Positions 29,090 to 39,309 of a DNA stretch of 64,000 nucleotides are shown here, piece by piece. The position numbers and the translations under genes are program-made. The number at the start of each line of letters is the position of its first letter. The stretch's first letter is position 1. The notes under the pieces were generated by a model. That model saw nothing but the letters and a program-made list of their open reading frames with translations. It was not told where the DNA came from and did no database searches. Origin of the DNA: Saccharomycodes ludwigii (Eukaryota > Ascomycota > Saccharomycetes > Saccharomycodales > Saccharomycodaceae); the NCBI RefSeq assembly GCF_020623625.1, contig NC_060201.1:558001-622000 (forward strand), written 5' to 3'.

Positions 29090-30148
29090 TTATTTTTCTT
29101 TAGCGTGAATACATGCAATCGAATGCCTCTTTCTATGTAAGCACGAACTGCCATTGATGTTATTTAAAGTACTAGCCCCAGGGTTAGGAGAATAAAATGT
29201 ATTGATATTGGCAGAATTTGTGTTTGAAAATTTCATGCCATTGGCACTGCCACCATTAGCATTATAACCAACATATAGATTATTGCTGGCAGAAGTTGTA
29301 CTGCTAGTAGTGCTGTGAGCGTGGTTGCTACTGGCTGGTGTATCTAAGAGAAAAAAGTTACTGTTATTGCTAACCACACTATTGCTTCGACTGGTGTTAG
29401 CAGTACAACCATTCGAACTAAAACTACCGATTTTAGAGCTTTGATTATTTGTATTTAAGGCATCTGCATTTGTATTGTTGTTGCCATTGAAGTTAAAGGA
29501 ACTACTGTTGATGCTAGCATTACTGCTGCTGGGTCTTCTGGAGTGTACAGGTGAAGTATAAGGAGAGCTGTAATAGAAATGATAATTGGAGTGGTTTACA
29601 ACACCAGCATCCAGTGGAATAGTAGCGCCATTGCAAAGGTAAAAATTTTTCAATTTTGCTCTTAGTTCTGAATTTTCTAGTTTTAAATTTTCGATTTCTC
29701 TTAGTAAATTGACAACTATATGATCTTGTTCATTCTCCATATCATTGATCAATTGTTCTGTGGTGTGAAGTTTGGTATTGGGAGTAATAATGGTAGGAGC
29801 AAGACTGGCGCCAATAGAGCTTCTTCTTCTTCTTCCCCTTCTAGCAGTGACACTGCCGGCGCTGATACTACTGTTACTATTGTTTCTGGTATTACTAGTG
29901 CTTCTAATGCTTCTATTGTTATAGGTGGTAGTTCTTTCTTTATTTAATAAATCAGCACAAAATGGCGGCGTTGTGTCCATTGTTGTTGGGGATCCTTTGA
30001 TTATTTTTTCGTTGATACTTGTCACTGATAATGGTGCAGAAGTGGTTATTTCTAATGGTGGTTTATGGTTGGGCATATTGTTAGAGATTTGTGATTTGCC
30101 TCCTGATCTCTTTTTTTCAGGATTTGGAGGATTATTGTTAGCAAGCAT
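29090..30148 (-). CDS. RTS3: Ser/Asn-rich protein with short coiled coil, RTS3 candidate by position
   Basis: 352 residues, mostly low complexity (Ser, Asn, Thr), so probably disordered. A basic motif RRGRRRRSS lies near residue 105. A single helical, coiled-coil-like segment near 133-170 contains EQDHIVVNLLREIENLKLEN followed by SELRAKLK. I do not recognise the family from sequence. The order NSR1 (-), this gene (-), eIF4G (+), GTR2 (+) is that of YGR159C, YGR161C (RTS3), YGR162W and YGR163W, so RTS3 is the best guess. Rts3 is a putative PP2A-associated protein. The symbol rests on synteny alone. Confidence 0.5.
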   Translation of the reverse strand: MLANNNPPNPEKKRSGGKSQISNNMPNHKPPLEITTSAPLSVTSINEKIIKGSPTTMDTTPPFCADLLNKERTTTYNNRSIRSTSNTRNNSNSSISAGSVTARRGRRRRSSIGASLAPTIITPNTKLHTTEQLINDMENEQDHIVVNLLREIENLKLENSELRAKLKNFYLCNGATIPLDAGVVNHSNYHFYYSSPYTSPVHSRRPSSSNASINSSSFNFNGNNNTNADALNTNNQSSKIGSFSSNGCTANTSRSNSVVSNNSNFFLLDTPASSNHAHSTTSSTTSASNNLYVGYNANGGSANGMKFSNTNSANINTFYSPNPGASTLNNINGSSCLHRKRHSIACIHAKEK

Positions 30149-30186
30149 TCTTTTTGTCTCAGAGATATGACAATAGAAGTATTGTT

Positions 30187-30219
<33 letters not shown>

Positions 30220-30722
30220 CTTTTTCTTTTTTCTTAGTGATATAATTTAATCAAAGGAAAAAGATGTTAGTTGGGAAAATCAAGATGCGAAAGGCTGTCT
30301 TATATATAATTGATTTGTGGATTAAAGTTAAAAAAAAGAAAAGAAAAGAACTTGAAAGTGGAATTAATTTTATCAAAGATTTTATTTATCATCAAAAAAG
30401 TTTGTGATTCAGAGGGGTAGAAAAAGAAATAAGAAAGAATAAGAAAATCAGGCGGATTGTTGAAATTAAAAAATGAAAATTGGGCAAATTTTCGAGACTG
30501 GAAATCGAAATCTAAATTTAAATTTTATTTAAATTTTATTTTTTTTTGTTCTGTACGCCCCCTTAAAAGCGTACTGCGTGATTGACTCAAACAAATATAT
30601 CACATATAACATATAAAAAAAAAAAAGGGTAAATAAATTACTTTCTTTTTATTTCCCTCAACCAAAAAACAAAATTAAAGTTTAATAAACGACAATAACT
30701 CGTCCTCATTCCATCTATTTTC
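30149..30722. other. intergenic RTS3-candidate to ALG13
   Basis: Contains a T31 homopolymer at 30189-30219 just upstream of the RTS3-candidate. A hairpin-capable inverted repeat, GTACGC at 30553-30558 and GCGTAC at 30569-30574, lies in a locally GC-richer patch. No gene is supported. Confidence 0.5.
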
Positions 30723-31445
30723 TTAACCTAACAATACTTCATTTTCAAACTGTTTATTATAACCACTTGGAAATTCAACAATATCATCACCACCTGAACC
30801 AACTGAAAATGAAAAATTACCCCCACACATATTTTTAAATAAATCTCCCATCTCGCTAGGATAACAACTTTTAACATATTTACATTCACTAAATTTCTTT
30901 GCAATATCAACTTGATGATTATCCATCAATTCATCGTTAATAACACATATTATAGATCTTTTAGGTTTTTGTTTTCTTCCTGCTAACCTCAATCCATCTA
31001 ATAACGATCCAGTGCCTGCATGTGTTATTATTATGTTTGGTTGATAATCATATAATAATTCATTTATATATCCAGATAGTTCAAACCCCAATATTTTTAG
31101 CTTCTTAAATCTAGGTATCGTCACATAAAGGCACTTATTGTTATTATCCTTGTTTCGAAAATATTTGAAATAAAGCTCGTACAAATCATCCTTCTCTATG
31201 CTATTGTCAGCAACTGTAGTGTCATCCAGACTTATTATGTTACAATCTTGACCAGTTTCTCCTTCATAACTCTTCTTTATGGCATCAATAAATTGTTGGG
31301 TATAGTTTCTACCATATTGAATTATAAACTCGGTATTCCCAGTTCCTTCTAGTAGTATTATCTTATCTAGATTGGATATTACCTGATTGATTAATTTTGG
31401 AAATGGTACAGTTGCACCCACAGTAACATATATTCTATTAGTCAT
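30723..31445 (-). CDS. ALG13: UDP-GlcNAc transferase catalytic subunit ALG13
   Basis: With membrane partner Alg14, adds the second GlcNAc to dolichol-linked oligosaccharide on the cytosolic face of the ER. It matches S. cerevisiae Alg13: VTVGATVPFPKLI at the N terminus, FIIQYGRNYTQQF, PNIIITHAGTGSLLDGLRL and CVINDELMDNHQVDIAKKF. The ATG at 31445 gives 240 residues; the nine codons upstream start with TTG and are not used. The 202-residue S. cerevisiae protein lacks some of the central insertion near residues 80-120. It is divergent from RPT6 as YGL047W is from YGL048C. Confidence 0.93.
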   Translation of the reverse strand: MTNRIYVTVGATVPFPKLINQVISNLDKIILLEGTGNTEFIIQYGRNYTQQFIDAIKKSYEGETGQDCNIISLDDTTVADNSIEKDDLYELYFKYFRNKDNNNKCLYVTIPRFKKLKILGFELSGYINELLYDYQPNIIITHAGTGSLLDGLRLAGRKQKPKRSIICVINDELMDNHQVDIAKKFSECKYVKSCYPSEMGDLFKNMCGGNFSFSVGSGGDDIVEFPSGYNKQFENEVLLG

Positions 31446-31709
31446 ATATTCTTGTGTATATTTCCTCCTCAATTTTTTATAAAAAGTAGCATGTGTTTTG
31501 TCATTATTATTATTATAAAAGAATTTTGTCTAAATTTTAATTGTAATTGTAATTTAACGCTACGCTTTAAAAAAGCTAAACAGCTTTAAAATAAAAAAAA
31601 AAAAATAAAAAAAAGCCTTGTCCGAACTGCTTTCGGATTGGTGATCTTAATGACAAAAGAAAAAAGAAGAAAAAAGTTAGACAACAAATTAATCAAGCAA
31701 GTATCGTAA

Positions 31710-31718
31710 AGTGGCAAA
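31710..31718 (+). promoter_or_regulatory. PACE-like element (Rpn4 site) upstream of RPT6
   Basis: AGTGGCAAA differs from the proteasome-associated control element GGTGGCAAA only at the first base. It lies 112 bp before the RPT6 ATG, a normal distance for Rpn4-controlled proteasome genes in S. cerevisiae. Confidence 0.65.
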
Positions 31719-31829
31719 TTTTTTTTTTCCTATTTTTCATTAATAAATACATGTATAAAATATAATAGAAAAACTCTGACAAAAATAAACTCTAACCAAA
31801 AATAAATAATAAACGTATACATACCTCTG

Positions 31830-33047
31830 ATGATATCTACTGAAAACACTACACCTGCCAACAGTGTTGGTATAAAACCTTACTTTCTAACTAAACAGCA
31901 AGAATTGGAAATACAAATTCGTTTGAAAAAGCAAAATTTACAAAGATTGGAAGCAACCAGAAATGAATTAAATGATAAAGTCAAATTTATTAAGGATGAA
32001 TTACGTTACTTACAAGAACCAGGCTCATATGTGGGAGAAGTTATTAAAATTGTTAGCGACAAAAAAGTTCTAGTTAAAATCCAGCCAGAGGGCAAATATA
32101 TTGTTGATATCGATCCTTTACAAATTAACATCAAGGATCTAAAACCAAGCGCTAGAGTTTGTTTGAAAAGTGACAGTTACATCTTGCATAAAATTTTAAT
32201 TAATAAAGTTGATCCATTAGTTTCATTGATGATGGTGGAAAAAATCCCAGATAGCACTTACGACATGGTTGGTGGATTAACCAAACAAATTAAAGAAATC
32301 AAGGAAGTGATCGAATTGCCGGTCAAACATCCGGAATTATTTGAAAGTTTGGGTATTGCCCAGCCAAAAGGTGTTATTTTGTATGGACCACCGGGGACTG
32401 GTAAAACCTTATTGGCAAGAGCAGTGGCCCATCATACAGATTGTAAGTTTATTAGGGTTAGCGGTGCTGAATTGGTACAGAAGTATATTGGGGAAGGTTC
32501 AAGAATGGTTAGAGAATTGTTTGTTATGGCTAGAGAGCACGCCCCAAGCATTATATTTATGGATGAGATCGATTCTATTGGGTCTACCAGGTCAGAAGGT
32601 TCTGGTGGCTCTGGTTCGGGAGACAGTGAAGTGCAAAGAACAATGTTAGAATTACTAAATCAATTGGATGGCTTTGAGAGTTCTAAAAACATCAAAATTA
32701 TTATGGCCACCAACAGATTAGATATATTAGATCCTGCATTATTAAGACCGGGTAGAATTGATAGAAAAATAGAATTCCCGCCACCAACAGTAGCCGCCAG
32801 AACAGAAATTTTAAAGATTCATAGCAGGAAGATGAATTTAACCCGAGGTATCAATTTGAAGAAGATTGCTGAAAAGATGAATGGCTGTTCAGGTGCTGAT
32901 GTTAAAGGTGTTTGCACAGAAGCCGGTATGTATGCTTTGAGAGAAAGAAGAATACATGTTACCCAAGAAGATTTTGAATTGGCAGTTGGTAAAGTTATGA
33001 ACAAAAACGATGAAACAGCGGTTAGTGTAGCTAAGTTGTACAAATGA
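31830..33047 (+). CDS. RPT6: 26S proteasome regulatory ATPase Rpt6 (Sug1)
   Basis: One of six AAA ATPases in the base of the 19S regulatory particle, unfolding substrates and opening the 20S gate. At 405 residues it equals the S. cerevisiae protein. An N-terminal coiled coil (residues about 20-70) is followed by an OB domain. The AAA module has Walker A GPPGTGKT at 186-193, Walker [10 protein letters not shown] and the SRH near [14 protein letters not shown]. The last three residues are LYK; the HbYX motif is absent, as in S. cerevisiae Rpt6. The upstream PACE-like site suggests Rpn4 control. Confidence 0.98.
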   Translation: MISTENTTPANSVGIKPYFLTKQQELEIQIRLKKQNLQRLEATRNELNDKVKFIKDELRYLQEPGSYVGEVIKIVSDKKVLVKIQPEGKYIVDIDPLQINIKDLKPSARVCLKSDSYILHKILINKVDPLVSLMMVEKIPDSTYDMVGGLTKQIKEIKEVIELPVKHPELFESLGIAQPKGVILYGPPGTGKTLLARAVAHHTDCKFIRVSGAELVQKYIGEGSRMVRELFVMAREHAPSIIFMDEIDSIGSTRSEGSGGSGSGDSEVQRTMLELLNQLDGFESSKNIKIIMATNRLDILDPALLRPGRIDRKIEFPPPTVAARTEILKIHSRKMNLTRGINLKKIAEKMNGCSGADVKGVCTEAGMYALRERRIHVTQEDFELAVGKVMNKNDETAVSVAKLYK

Positions 33048-33887
33048 TTTAAAAAAAGATAATATGTATGTATTGCTAACTTTTTTCCTCTTTTTTAATT
33101 TCTTTATTTGGGGGGGGGGGGGATATGGTCTATACAAGTATTGTATCGTGTAAAGTGATAGTTTATCTTTTTGTTATATATCATGATGGTATGCACCGGG
33201 TAACCTGTTGTCACCCGGCCGTGCTGCCTACAACTTTCCCTCTGAAAGACAAAAAAAAAATATCTTTTTTCCACTTTGAAAAAAATGAAAGAAAAAAAAA
33301 AAAGAAAAAGAAAAAGAAAAAGAAAAAGAAAAAGAAAAAGAAAAAATACCCTCTTTGGAAAGAGGTGATTTTTCTATCTCCTGCGTGCTTTTCTTATTGC
33401 TAATGGTCACTTTTTTTTTTTTAAATTTTTTTTAAATTTTTTTTTTATTTATTTTTTTTTTCCTTTTTCTTCTTGTTCTCATTTTTATTACTAGTTAAAT
33501 TACATTTATATATAACAGAAAGATATTTCTCTTAGCTCTAAACAGAATATACTTCTTCATTATTATTCAACTAAACTTTTCCTTGTTTTCTTCTTTTCCA
33601 TCAATAACATTGCTGTTAACATCCAATATTTTATTTTTTTTTGTCTTTTAATCTTTATCTCTTGCTTTTAATTTATAATCTAAATCCCTTTCTTATTCTC
33701 ATTAAGAGGATCCTCTCCAAGTGCTAATATTAATACATACTTTTATCCCTTTCTTTATCTCAAAAAGGTCATAAACTAATAGCGCAACTCAGATTATCGC
33801 ACTACTTTAATCTAATATATTTTATTTAGTTTTATTTTAAAACTTATCTAAACTCCCCCCCCCCCTCCCCCAAAAAAAGTATAGATT
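33048..33887. other. intergenic RPT6-TIF4631 with Reb1-like pair and hexamer array
   Basis: Includes a G12 run at 33111-33122, an inverted Reb1-like pair at 33196-33218, and about seven GAAAAA hexamers at 33302-33346. T-rich sequence follows, then a C-rich stretch (C11TC5) at about 33855-33871 shortly before the TIF4631 ATG. No gene is supported. Confidence 0.5.
33196..33218. promoter_or_regulatory. inverted pair of Reb1-like sites
   Basis: CCGGGT at 33196-33201 and ACCCGG at 33213-33218 form an inverted repeat with 11 bp between. The left arm reads CGGGTAA and the right arm, on the minus strand, CGGGTGA; both fit the Reb1 consensus CGGGTRR. Reb1 defines nucleosome-free regions and can end Pol II transcription. 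The site lies 150 bp after RPT6 and about 670 bp before TIF4631. Confidence 0.45.
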
Positions 33888-36800
33888 ATGACTAGTAGCA
33901 ATATTGATATTACTTCTACTGGTAGTTCTCCCACTACTACTAATGTCAATATTTCATCAGGTATTCCGGTTAATAATAAAAGATTTAACCAAAGATCTAA
34001 CTCCAGCTCATCTACTAATAGACCAGTGATGAACAACAATAGGACACCAAAAAAATACACTCCATTAAATAGTAACAACAACAACAACAACAAACCATAC
34101 AATAATAATGGTAAAATTAAGCATCATCATCACCATCATGGACATTACAACAACAACAGCAATGCTAATACTAATACTAATAGCTATGTTCAGTATAATC
34201 AACTAGTTACACCCCAAACTACTCCTTCAAATCCAACCGTTATTCCTACTTCCCCTGCTGCTGCTTATGTTTATTATACTACCGGTGCTAACGGTGCTCC
34301 TGTTCCTGTTACTGTTACCGGTGGCGCTCCCCAACAGGTTGTTCTTCAACAACCAGATGCTGGTCATATTAGTACCAGTGGTGGTACTAATACTTCAGTT
34401 GACTTTATTAATAGTTATAATGCAGCTGTCCAATCAAATACTAGTAATATGGTTGTCCCACCCGTCACATCGCTTAATACACAAACTACTAACAACATAT
34501 CGGTACCACGTAACTCGCATCATCTGCAGGGTGGTACTTATGATACTACTGCCAATGCTAATACTAACAATGGTTATCAATACAATGGCAGCAACATACA
34601 TCGTGGAAGTAATAATACTACACCTTACAATAAAAGTAAATCTGGTATTACTATTACAAGTAAAAATGGCTCTGTTGTTGATTTGAAAAACATTGACAAG
34701 AAAGAAAGCAGTGGCAGTGCTACACCCGTTATGAGAAAAGTACATGAAAATAATACTGCCAGTACTAGCTTATCGCCTAACAACAGTGCTACTTCCACTT
34801 GTAACGAAATAAAAGACCTAAGTAATAGGGATGAGGAAGTGCAAGGAGAACAAGAAAAAGAGCAGGAAGAAAAGGAAGAAAGAAAAGATAAAGAAGAGTT
34901 ACTTTCTGAACAAAAAGTTAATGATAATGAAGAAAAAGAAGATGATGAAGATGAAGAAGAAGATGATGAAGAAGAAGAAGAAGAAGAAGAAGACGATGAA
35001 ACTAAAAAAGCGACTGTTAACGATTTTAGAGCTGCAATTTTAAGAAGGGCTGCTGAAAAGAAGAAGAAGAAGGAAGACGAGGAAAAGAAACAAGCTGCTG
35101 CCGAGTCTGCTGCTGCCGAGTCTGCTGCTGCTGCTACTACTACTACTGCTACTACTACTACTGCTACTGCTACTACTACTACTACTACTGCTAACTCTGT
35201 CACTTCCAATTCTGCTGTTTCTACCGATAATATGGCTTCTTCAGAAAAGAAAGAAAATGAAACTATTGCTACTTCAACAGTAGAGCCTAAAGAAGAGGAA
35301 CAACAAACAATTGAGGTTTCAGTTGATTCTAAAGGAGATGAAGAGATTAAAGTTTCAGCCGAACCAAAGGAAGAAAGTGTTGAAATTCCAGTCGAACCCC
35401 TTGGAGAAGAAGCTAAGGTTCCTGCTGAATTCAAGCAAACAGAACAAGAAGAAACTGTTCCTGCTACGCCTAAACCAATGAGTTTTTCAGAAAAAATGAA
35501 GTTAGATAAACAGGCCACTGCTGCTAAGAGCAGCGAATCTTCTGAGGTTACCGAGACTGACCAGACTACCGCTGCTCCTGCTTCTCATGATTGTGAAACA
35601 CAAACAACTGTTGACTCTGAAACAAAGGAGGAGGAGGAGCAAGAGGAGAAGAAGGTTAATGAAGATGGTGCTTACTTGTACAAATATTATAAACAATTGC
35701 TAGATAATGCCACTCCAATCTCTGATGTGTTCAACTATCCATACGCAGAAGAAGTAACTAGACCTAAAGTTTCTGCCGAAAAAGATCAGAGTAAAGTTAA
35801 ATATTATTACGACTTAGATTTCTTGATGCAATTTAAAGATAAGGCTAAAGTTTACCCAGATAAGGAGTGGACCGCTTTCATAAAAAAGGAAAGATTGATT
35901 GGATTACCTCCAACCAGCTACTATTACAATGTTGGTGGCAATAGCTACGGTGGCTCAGGTAGAGGTGGATCTATGAGGATGGGTAGAGGTGGTAGACAAA
36001 TGTCTGGTAGAGGTGGTAGTGGCAACAACACAGGCTTTGGTTCCAGAAGTGCCAGTAGAAGGTCTATGGGTGAACGTTCCGGGTCTTCAAGATCAGACTC
36101 GAAGAGAAAATCTAAAAGAAGAGGCAATAACAACAGTAGTAATAGGTCAGAATATACTTCAAGATATGATTCCTCCAAGAGTGGTAGCATAAATGTAAAT
36201 AGCTATAATAATGAAAGACAGTTGCAACAGCAACAATTTGAACAAGAGTTCAACAATAATAGACATTTTGCCGATGAAAACCACGGTGAGAGTGCTGCTA
36301 CTAGTGGTGCTGAAGCTGAGCAACCAAAAGCCACCAACAGATGGAAACCAAAATCCAGAATGAAGAAAGAGGTTGAAGTCAAAACTGCTCCAGATGGTAC
36401 TGTTTTGTTAGGCCCTGAAGAAGTCGAAAAGAAAATGAAATCTTTGTTGAATAAATTGACTTTGGAAAAATTCGATTCTATCTCCACTAAAATAAGCGCC
36501 ATTGCAAACCAATCGAAATATGAAGAGGATGGGACCACAATGAAAGCTTGTTTAAGATTGATCTTAGATAAAGCCTGTGATGAACCACATTGGGCAACTA
36601 TGTACGCTAAGTTATTTGGTGTTATTGTTCAAAATGCTAATGAGGAACTAAAGGATTCGGAATATGAACAGAAGAAGGGTAACTATTTGGTTTTACACTA
36701 CATTTTCTTAATTATTAAGGGAGAATTTGATAAAGGATGGATTGACAAGTTGCCTACAAAGGAAGACGGTACTCCATTAGAGCCAGAGATGATGAGTGAT

Positions 36801-37502
36801 GATTATTATGTCATGGCTGCTGCCAAGAGAAAGGGCTTGGGTTTAGTTCGTTTGATAGGTCACTTGTATCAAACTAATTTGTTGGGTAGTACTGTGGTGA
36901 TGTCTTGTTTCCGTAAGTTTTTGGCTGACATCAACGGCGATCATCCACAAGAAGAAACTTTGGAGTCATTGCTTGAATTGCTTCAAACAGTTGGGTCTAA
37001 ATTTGAAACTGCTGAAATTGGTAACATAACTGGTGGTGTTTTACTAGATTTGACCTTTGATAGGTTGCAAGTTATTATTAACAAGGATTTGTGCTCCAGT
37101 AGAATAAAATTCAAGTTGATGGATCTTTCTGATCTAAGATTGGAGGGTTGGGTAGATGAGAAGAAGAAGAATGCTGGTCCAAAGACTATTTCTGAGATTC
37201 ACAAGGAGGAGGAAGCCAAGAGACTAAGGGAATTTGAGGAACGTCAATATAGTAGAAATAGTAATGCAGGTAGCAGAAGGAGTATGAGAAATACTAGTTC
37301 TAGATATGGTGGTAATAACACGTCTGCTAACAGTAATAGACAAGGCTCGTTCAGAACTATTGGTGGCTCCTCGTCATTATCATCTCAAAAGCGAACTGCC
37401 GGTGGTAATGTTAATTCTACTACTGGTGGTACTTCAAGTTCCAATAGTGAACAAGAAAAGCAGCCAAGCAATATGTTTGATTTATTGGGTACAAATGAAT
37501 AG
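33888..37502 (+). CDS. TIF4631: translation initiation factor eIF4G
   Basis: Scaffold of the eIF4F cap-binding complex, joining eIF4E, eIF4A, Pab1 and mRNA. The first 350 residues are Asn/Thr/Ser-rich and include a His run. A Glu-rich tract and a Lys/Ala/Thr-rich tract follow. The eIF4E-binding motif YDLDFLM (YxxxxL-hydrophobic) is at 641-647, and an RGG/RS-rich RNA-binding stretch at about 680-790. The MIF4G HEAT domain for eIF4A covers about 845-1080, and a second RS-rich region ends the protein. At 1204 residues it is longer than either S. cerevisiae paralogue. It represents the unduplicated ancestor of TIF4631 and TIF4632, with RPT6, TYW3 and GTR2 as neighbours from both S. cerevisiae regions. 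Confidence 0.95.
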   Translation: MTSSNIDITSTGSSPTTTNVNISSGIPVNNKRFNQRSNSSSSTNRPVMNNNRTPKKYTPLNSNNNNNNKPYNNNGKIKHHHHHHGHYNNNSNANTNTNSYVQYNQLVTPQTTPSNPTVIPTSPAAAYVYYTTGANGAPVPVTVTGGAPQQVVLQQPDAGHISTSGGTNTSVDFINSYNAAVQSNTSNMVVPPVTSLNTQTTNNISVPRNSHHLQGGTYDTTANANTNNGYQYNGSNIHRGSNNTTPYNKSKSGITITSKNGSVVDLKNIDKKESSGSATPVMRKVHENNTASTSLSPNNSATSTCNEIKDLSNRDEEVQGEQEKEQEEKEERKDKEELLSEQKVNDNEEKEDDEDEEEDDEEEEEEEEDDETKKATVNDFRAAILRRAAEKKKKKEDEEKKQAAAESAAAESAAAATTTTATTTTATATTTTTTANSVTSNSAVSTDNMASSEKKENETIATSTVEPKEEEQQTIEVSVDSKGDEEIKVSAEPKEESVEIPVEPLGEEAKVPAEFKQTEQEETVPATPKPMSFSEKMKLDKQATAAKSSESSEVTETDQTTAAPASHDCETQTTVDSETKEEEEQEEKKVNEDGAYLYKYYKQLLDNATPISDVFNYPYAEEVTRPKVSAEKDQSKVKYYYDLDFLMQFKDKAKVYPDKEWTAFIKKERLIGLPPTSYYYNVGGNSYGGSGRGGSMRMGRGGRQMSGRGGSGNNTGFGSRSASRRSMGERSGSSRSDSKRKSKRRGNNNSSNRSEYTSRYDSSKSGSINVNSYNNERQLQQQQFEQEFNNNRHFADENHGESAATSGAEAEQPKATNRWKPKSRMKKEVEVKTAPDGTVLLGPEEVEKKMKSLLNKLTLEKFDSISTKISAIANQSKYEEDGTTMKACLRLILDKACDEPHWATMYAKLFGVIVQNANEELKDSEYEQKKGNYLVLHYIFLIIKGEFDKGWIDKLPTKEDGTPLEPEMMSDDYYVMAAAKRKGLGLVRLIGHLYQTNLLGSTVVMSCFRKFLADINGDHPQEETLESLLELLQTVGSKFETAEIGNITGGVLLDLTFDRLQVIINKDLCSSRIKFKLMDLSDLRLEGWVDEKKKNAGPKTISEIHKEEEAKRLREFEERQYSRNSNAGSRRSMRNTSSRYGGNNTSANSNRQGSFRTIGGSSSLSSQKRTAGGNVNSTTGGTSSSNSEQEKQPSNMFDLLGTNE

Positions 37503-38304
37503 ACAATTGGTGGGAAAGAAGAAAAAAAAATTTAAGATAATCATTTGGATAACCAAGGGGAAAAGAAAACTAAAAGGCATTTTTGCTGCTATTGTTGATT
37601 TTTCTTTTTTTTTTTTTTCCTTTTTTCTTTTTTTTTTTTTTTTTTTTTTTTCTTTCTTTCTTTCATTATTTGGCATGTTTTTTACTTGATAATATCTTTA
37701 TTAGGAATTGTAAATTTTAATCTGCTGTTGTTGGTTTTATTCATTATTGTGTCGTAATATTTTTTTTTTTTTCTATCGTCGCCGTAAGTTTACTTTTGAT
37801 ATTTCCCCCCCCCTCTCTCAATACGTGCTTATTTTTATTTTTCAATCAACAGATCGTAATAAGGTCTGTTTCTTTTTCTGTTGTTGTCGCACGTTAAGAG
37901 TGTTATTATGATGTATTGTATATGTATTTTTTTTTTCCCCTCTTTCTTTTTTTCCTTTATAAGAAATATTTGTATATTATTCGTTTACTTTACCTTTTTT
38001 GTATGGAAAAAAACAAGAACACATTAATTCACTAATCGTATAATTTACTTATTCGTAGTATAGAAGAATTTAGAATCAATTGTCAAAATATAAGTCTACA
38101 TTTTTGTTATATTGTCACCAAAAAAAGAATTAGGGATGCTAGTATAAATATATATATATGTCTGTATGTGTGCTTAAAGAAAAATAAAAAATAAAAAAAA
38201 AACTTTGTGCTCTAAGGTAGCCTATATCACAATAGACAAATACTTCACAAACTAATAATAGTAAAAGCAAATTACAGTTAACTGTTACTGCAGTTCTGCT
38301 TTAA
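37503..38304. other. intergenic, convergent TIF4631 and TYW3 3' ends
   Basis: A T/C tract at about 37601-37666 contains a T25-class run, and a second C-rich run lies near 37806-37815. This is long for a convergent spacer, but I find no ORF or structured RNA in it. Confidence 0.5.
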
Positions 38305-39309
38305 TTAAATCGACTGTGAGTTTTTTTTCATCAAAGCTTCTCTCTTCTTTCTTTCTTTACGTTCTTCAAATAATTTTTTGTTCAAATCATCGTTCTGTTT
38401 AAATTGAGCCTGTCTTTGTAAGCCTTCTCTTCTTTTTCTTTCCCTACGTTCTGTTTTAGTTTCTTTTACGGCATTTTCAGCATTATTTACATCAACAAAC
38501 ATTTCTTTTTCAATCGCATGATAAAGTTCGTTTATCTTTTTGAGGTTTTCATCGAATTTGCTTTTTGTTATTGGGTTTAGCACGCTATTAATATATGAAT
38601 TATCGAGAAGTAACTGAAGTTTTGTCTCTTTAAAATTGTTATGCTCAGAATCACCAGCAAAAAATGCACACCCTATAGGCAAATCCAGTTTGATATTTAT
38701 CCTGATACCAACAATAAAATTTGAACCAATTCCACTTTCTCTAAATCCACAGCTCATTGCAACGTTATACAATTTTGAAGCTGTTTCAAAGTTTCTGCAT
38801 TTTACATGTAGAATAAAAGGTTCAAATTTGTATAGCACAAGTCTCTGGGTTTCGATTGGAGGAAAGGCTGAATCTGGGTCCGAACTTGAATGTGGTATAA
38901 TGACATGATTTTTGCAAGTAGAAGAAGAAGCGTCACTTAAATTATTCTTGGCATTAACTTCCGGTTTATATGGGGTAAAGGATCTCGATGATTCGTATAG
39001 TTTTCCAAGCCAGTTATCCACTTCATTAACATCGTGTGTAATAAATAGCCAATCGCCACCCAAACCTTTACCTCCAAGTTTAACAACACTATCATCATTA
39101 TTTGAATCAGTAGGTTTCCTTTTTATTTTTTCACCTTCAACAAAAACACTTAATCTTCCTGAACAAGAAGAAGTAGTAAACATATCAGCATGTTTGTTAA
39201 TTAAATTGATTATTGGTAAACATAGTGTATCGACTGATCCTTTTGGTGATAGATCTGCAGCTTTTAAAACATGTTGTTTCTTTTGAATAAAAGGAATTTG
39301 TTGGCTCAT
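38305..39309 (-). CDS. TYW3: tRNA wybutosine-synthesising protein 3 (TYW3)
   Basis: S-adenosylmethionine-dependent N4-methyltransferase acting on yW-86 at position 37 of tRNA-Phe. The N-terminal half carries the family pattern DLSPKGSVDTLCLPIINLIN, then TTSSCSGRLSVFVEG and GGDWLFITHDV. GFRESGIG and the FVVG-like strand follow. It has 334 residues (273 in S. cerevisiae). The excess includes a charged C-terminal tail of about 55 residues rich in Arg, Lys and Glu (RRERKRREGLQRQ), predicted helical and not part of the usual fold. Position next to eIF4G matches YGL050W. Confidence 0.95.
   Translation of the reverse strand: MSQQIPFIQKKQHVLKAADLSPKGSVDTLCLPIINLINKHADMFTTSSCSGRLSVFVEGEKIKRKPTDSNNDDSVVKLGGKGLGGDWLFITHDVNEVDNWLGKLYESSRSFTPYKPEVNAKNNLSDASSSTCKNHVIIPHSSSDPDSAFPPIETQRLVLYKFEPFILHVKCRNFETASKLYNVAMSCGFRESGIGSNFIVGIRINIKLDLPIGCAFFAGDSEHNNFKETKLQLLLDNSYINSVLNPITKSKFDENLKKINELYHAIEKEMFVDVNNAENAVKETKTERRERKRREGLQRQAQFKQNDDLNKKLFEERKERKKREALMKKNSQSI

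Noticed and set aside
31446-31472. Nine-residue N-terminal extension of ALG13
   Set aside because: It begins with TTG; the ATG at 31445 aligns with the family start.
34625-35518. 297-codon minus-strand ORF opposite eIF4G
   Set aside because: It is the antisense of Glu- and Ala/Thr-rich low-complexity coding sequence and translates to poly-Ser/Val.
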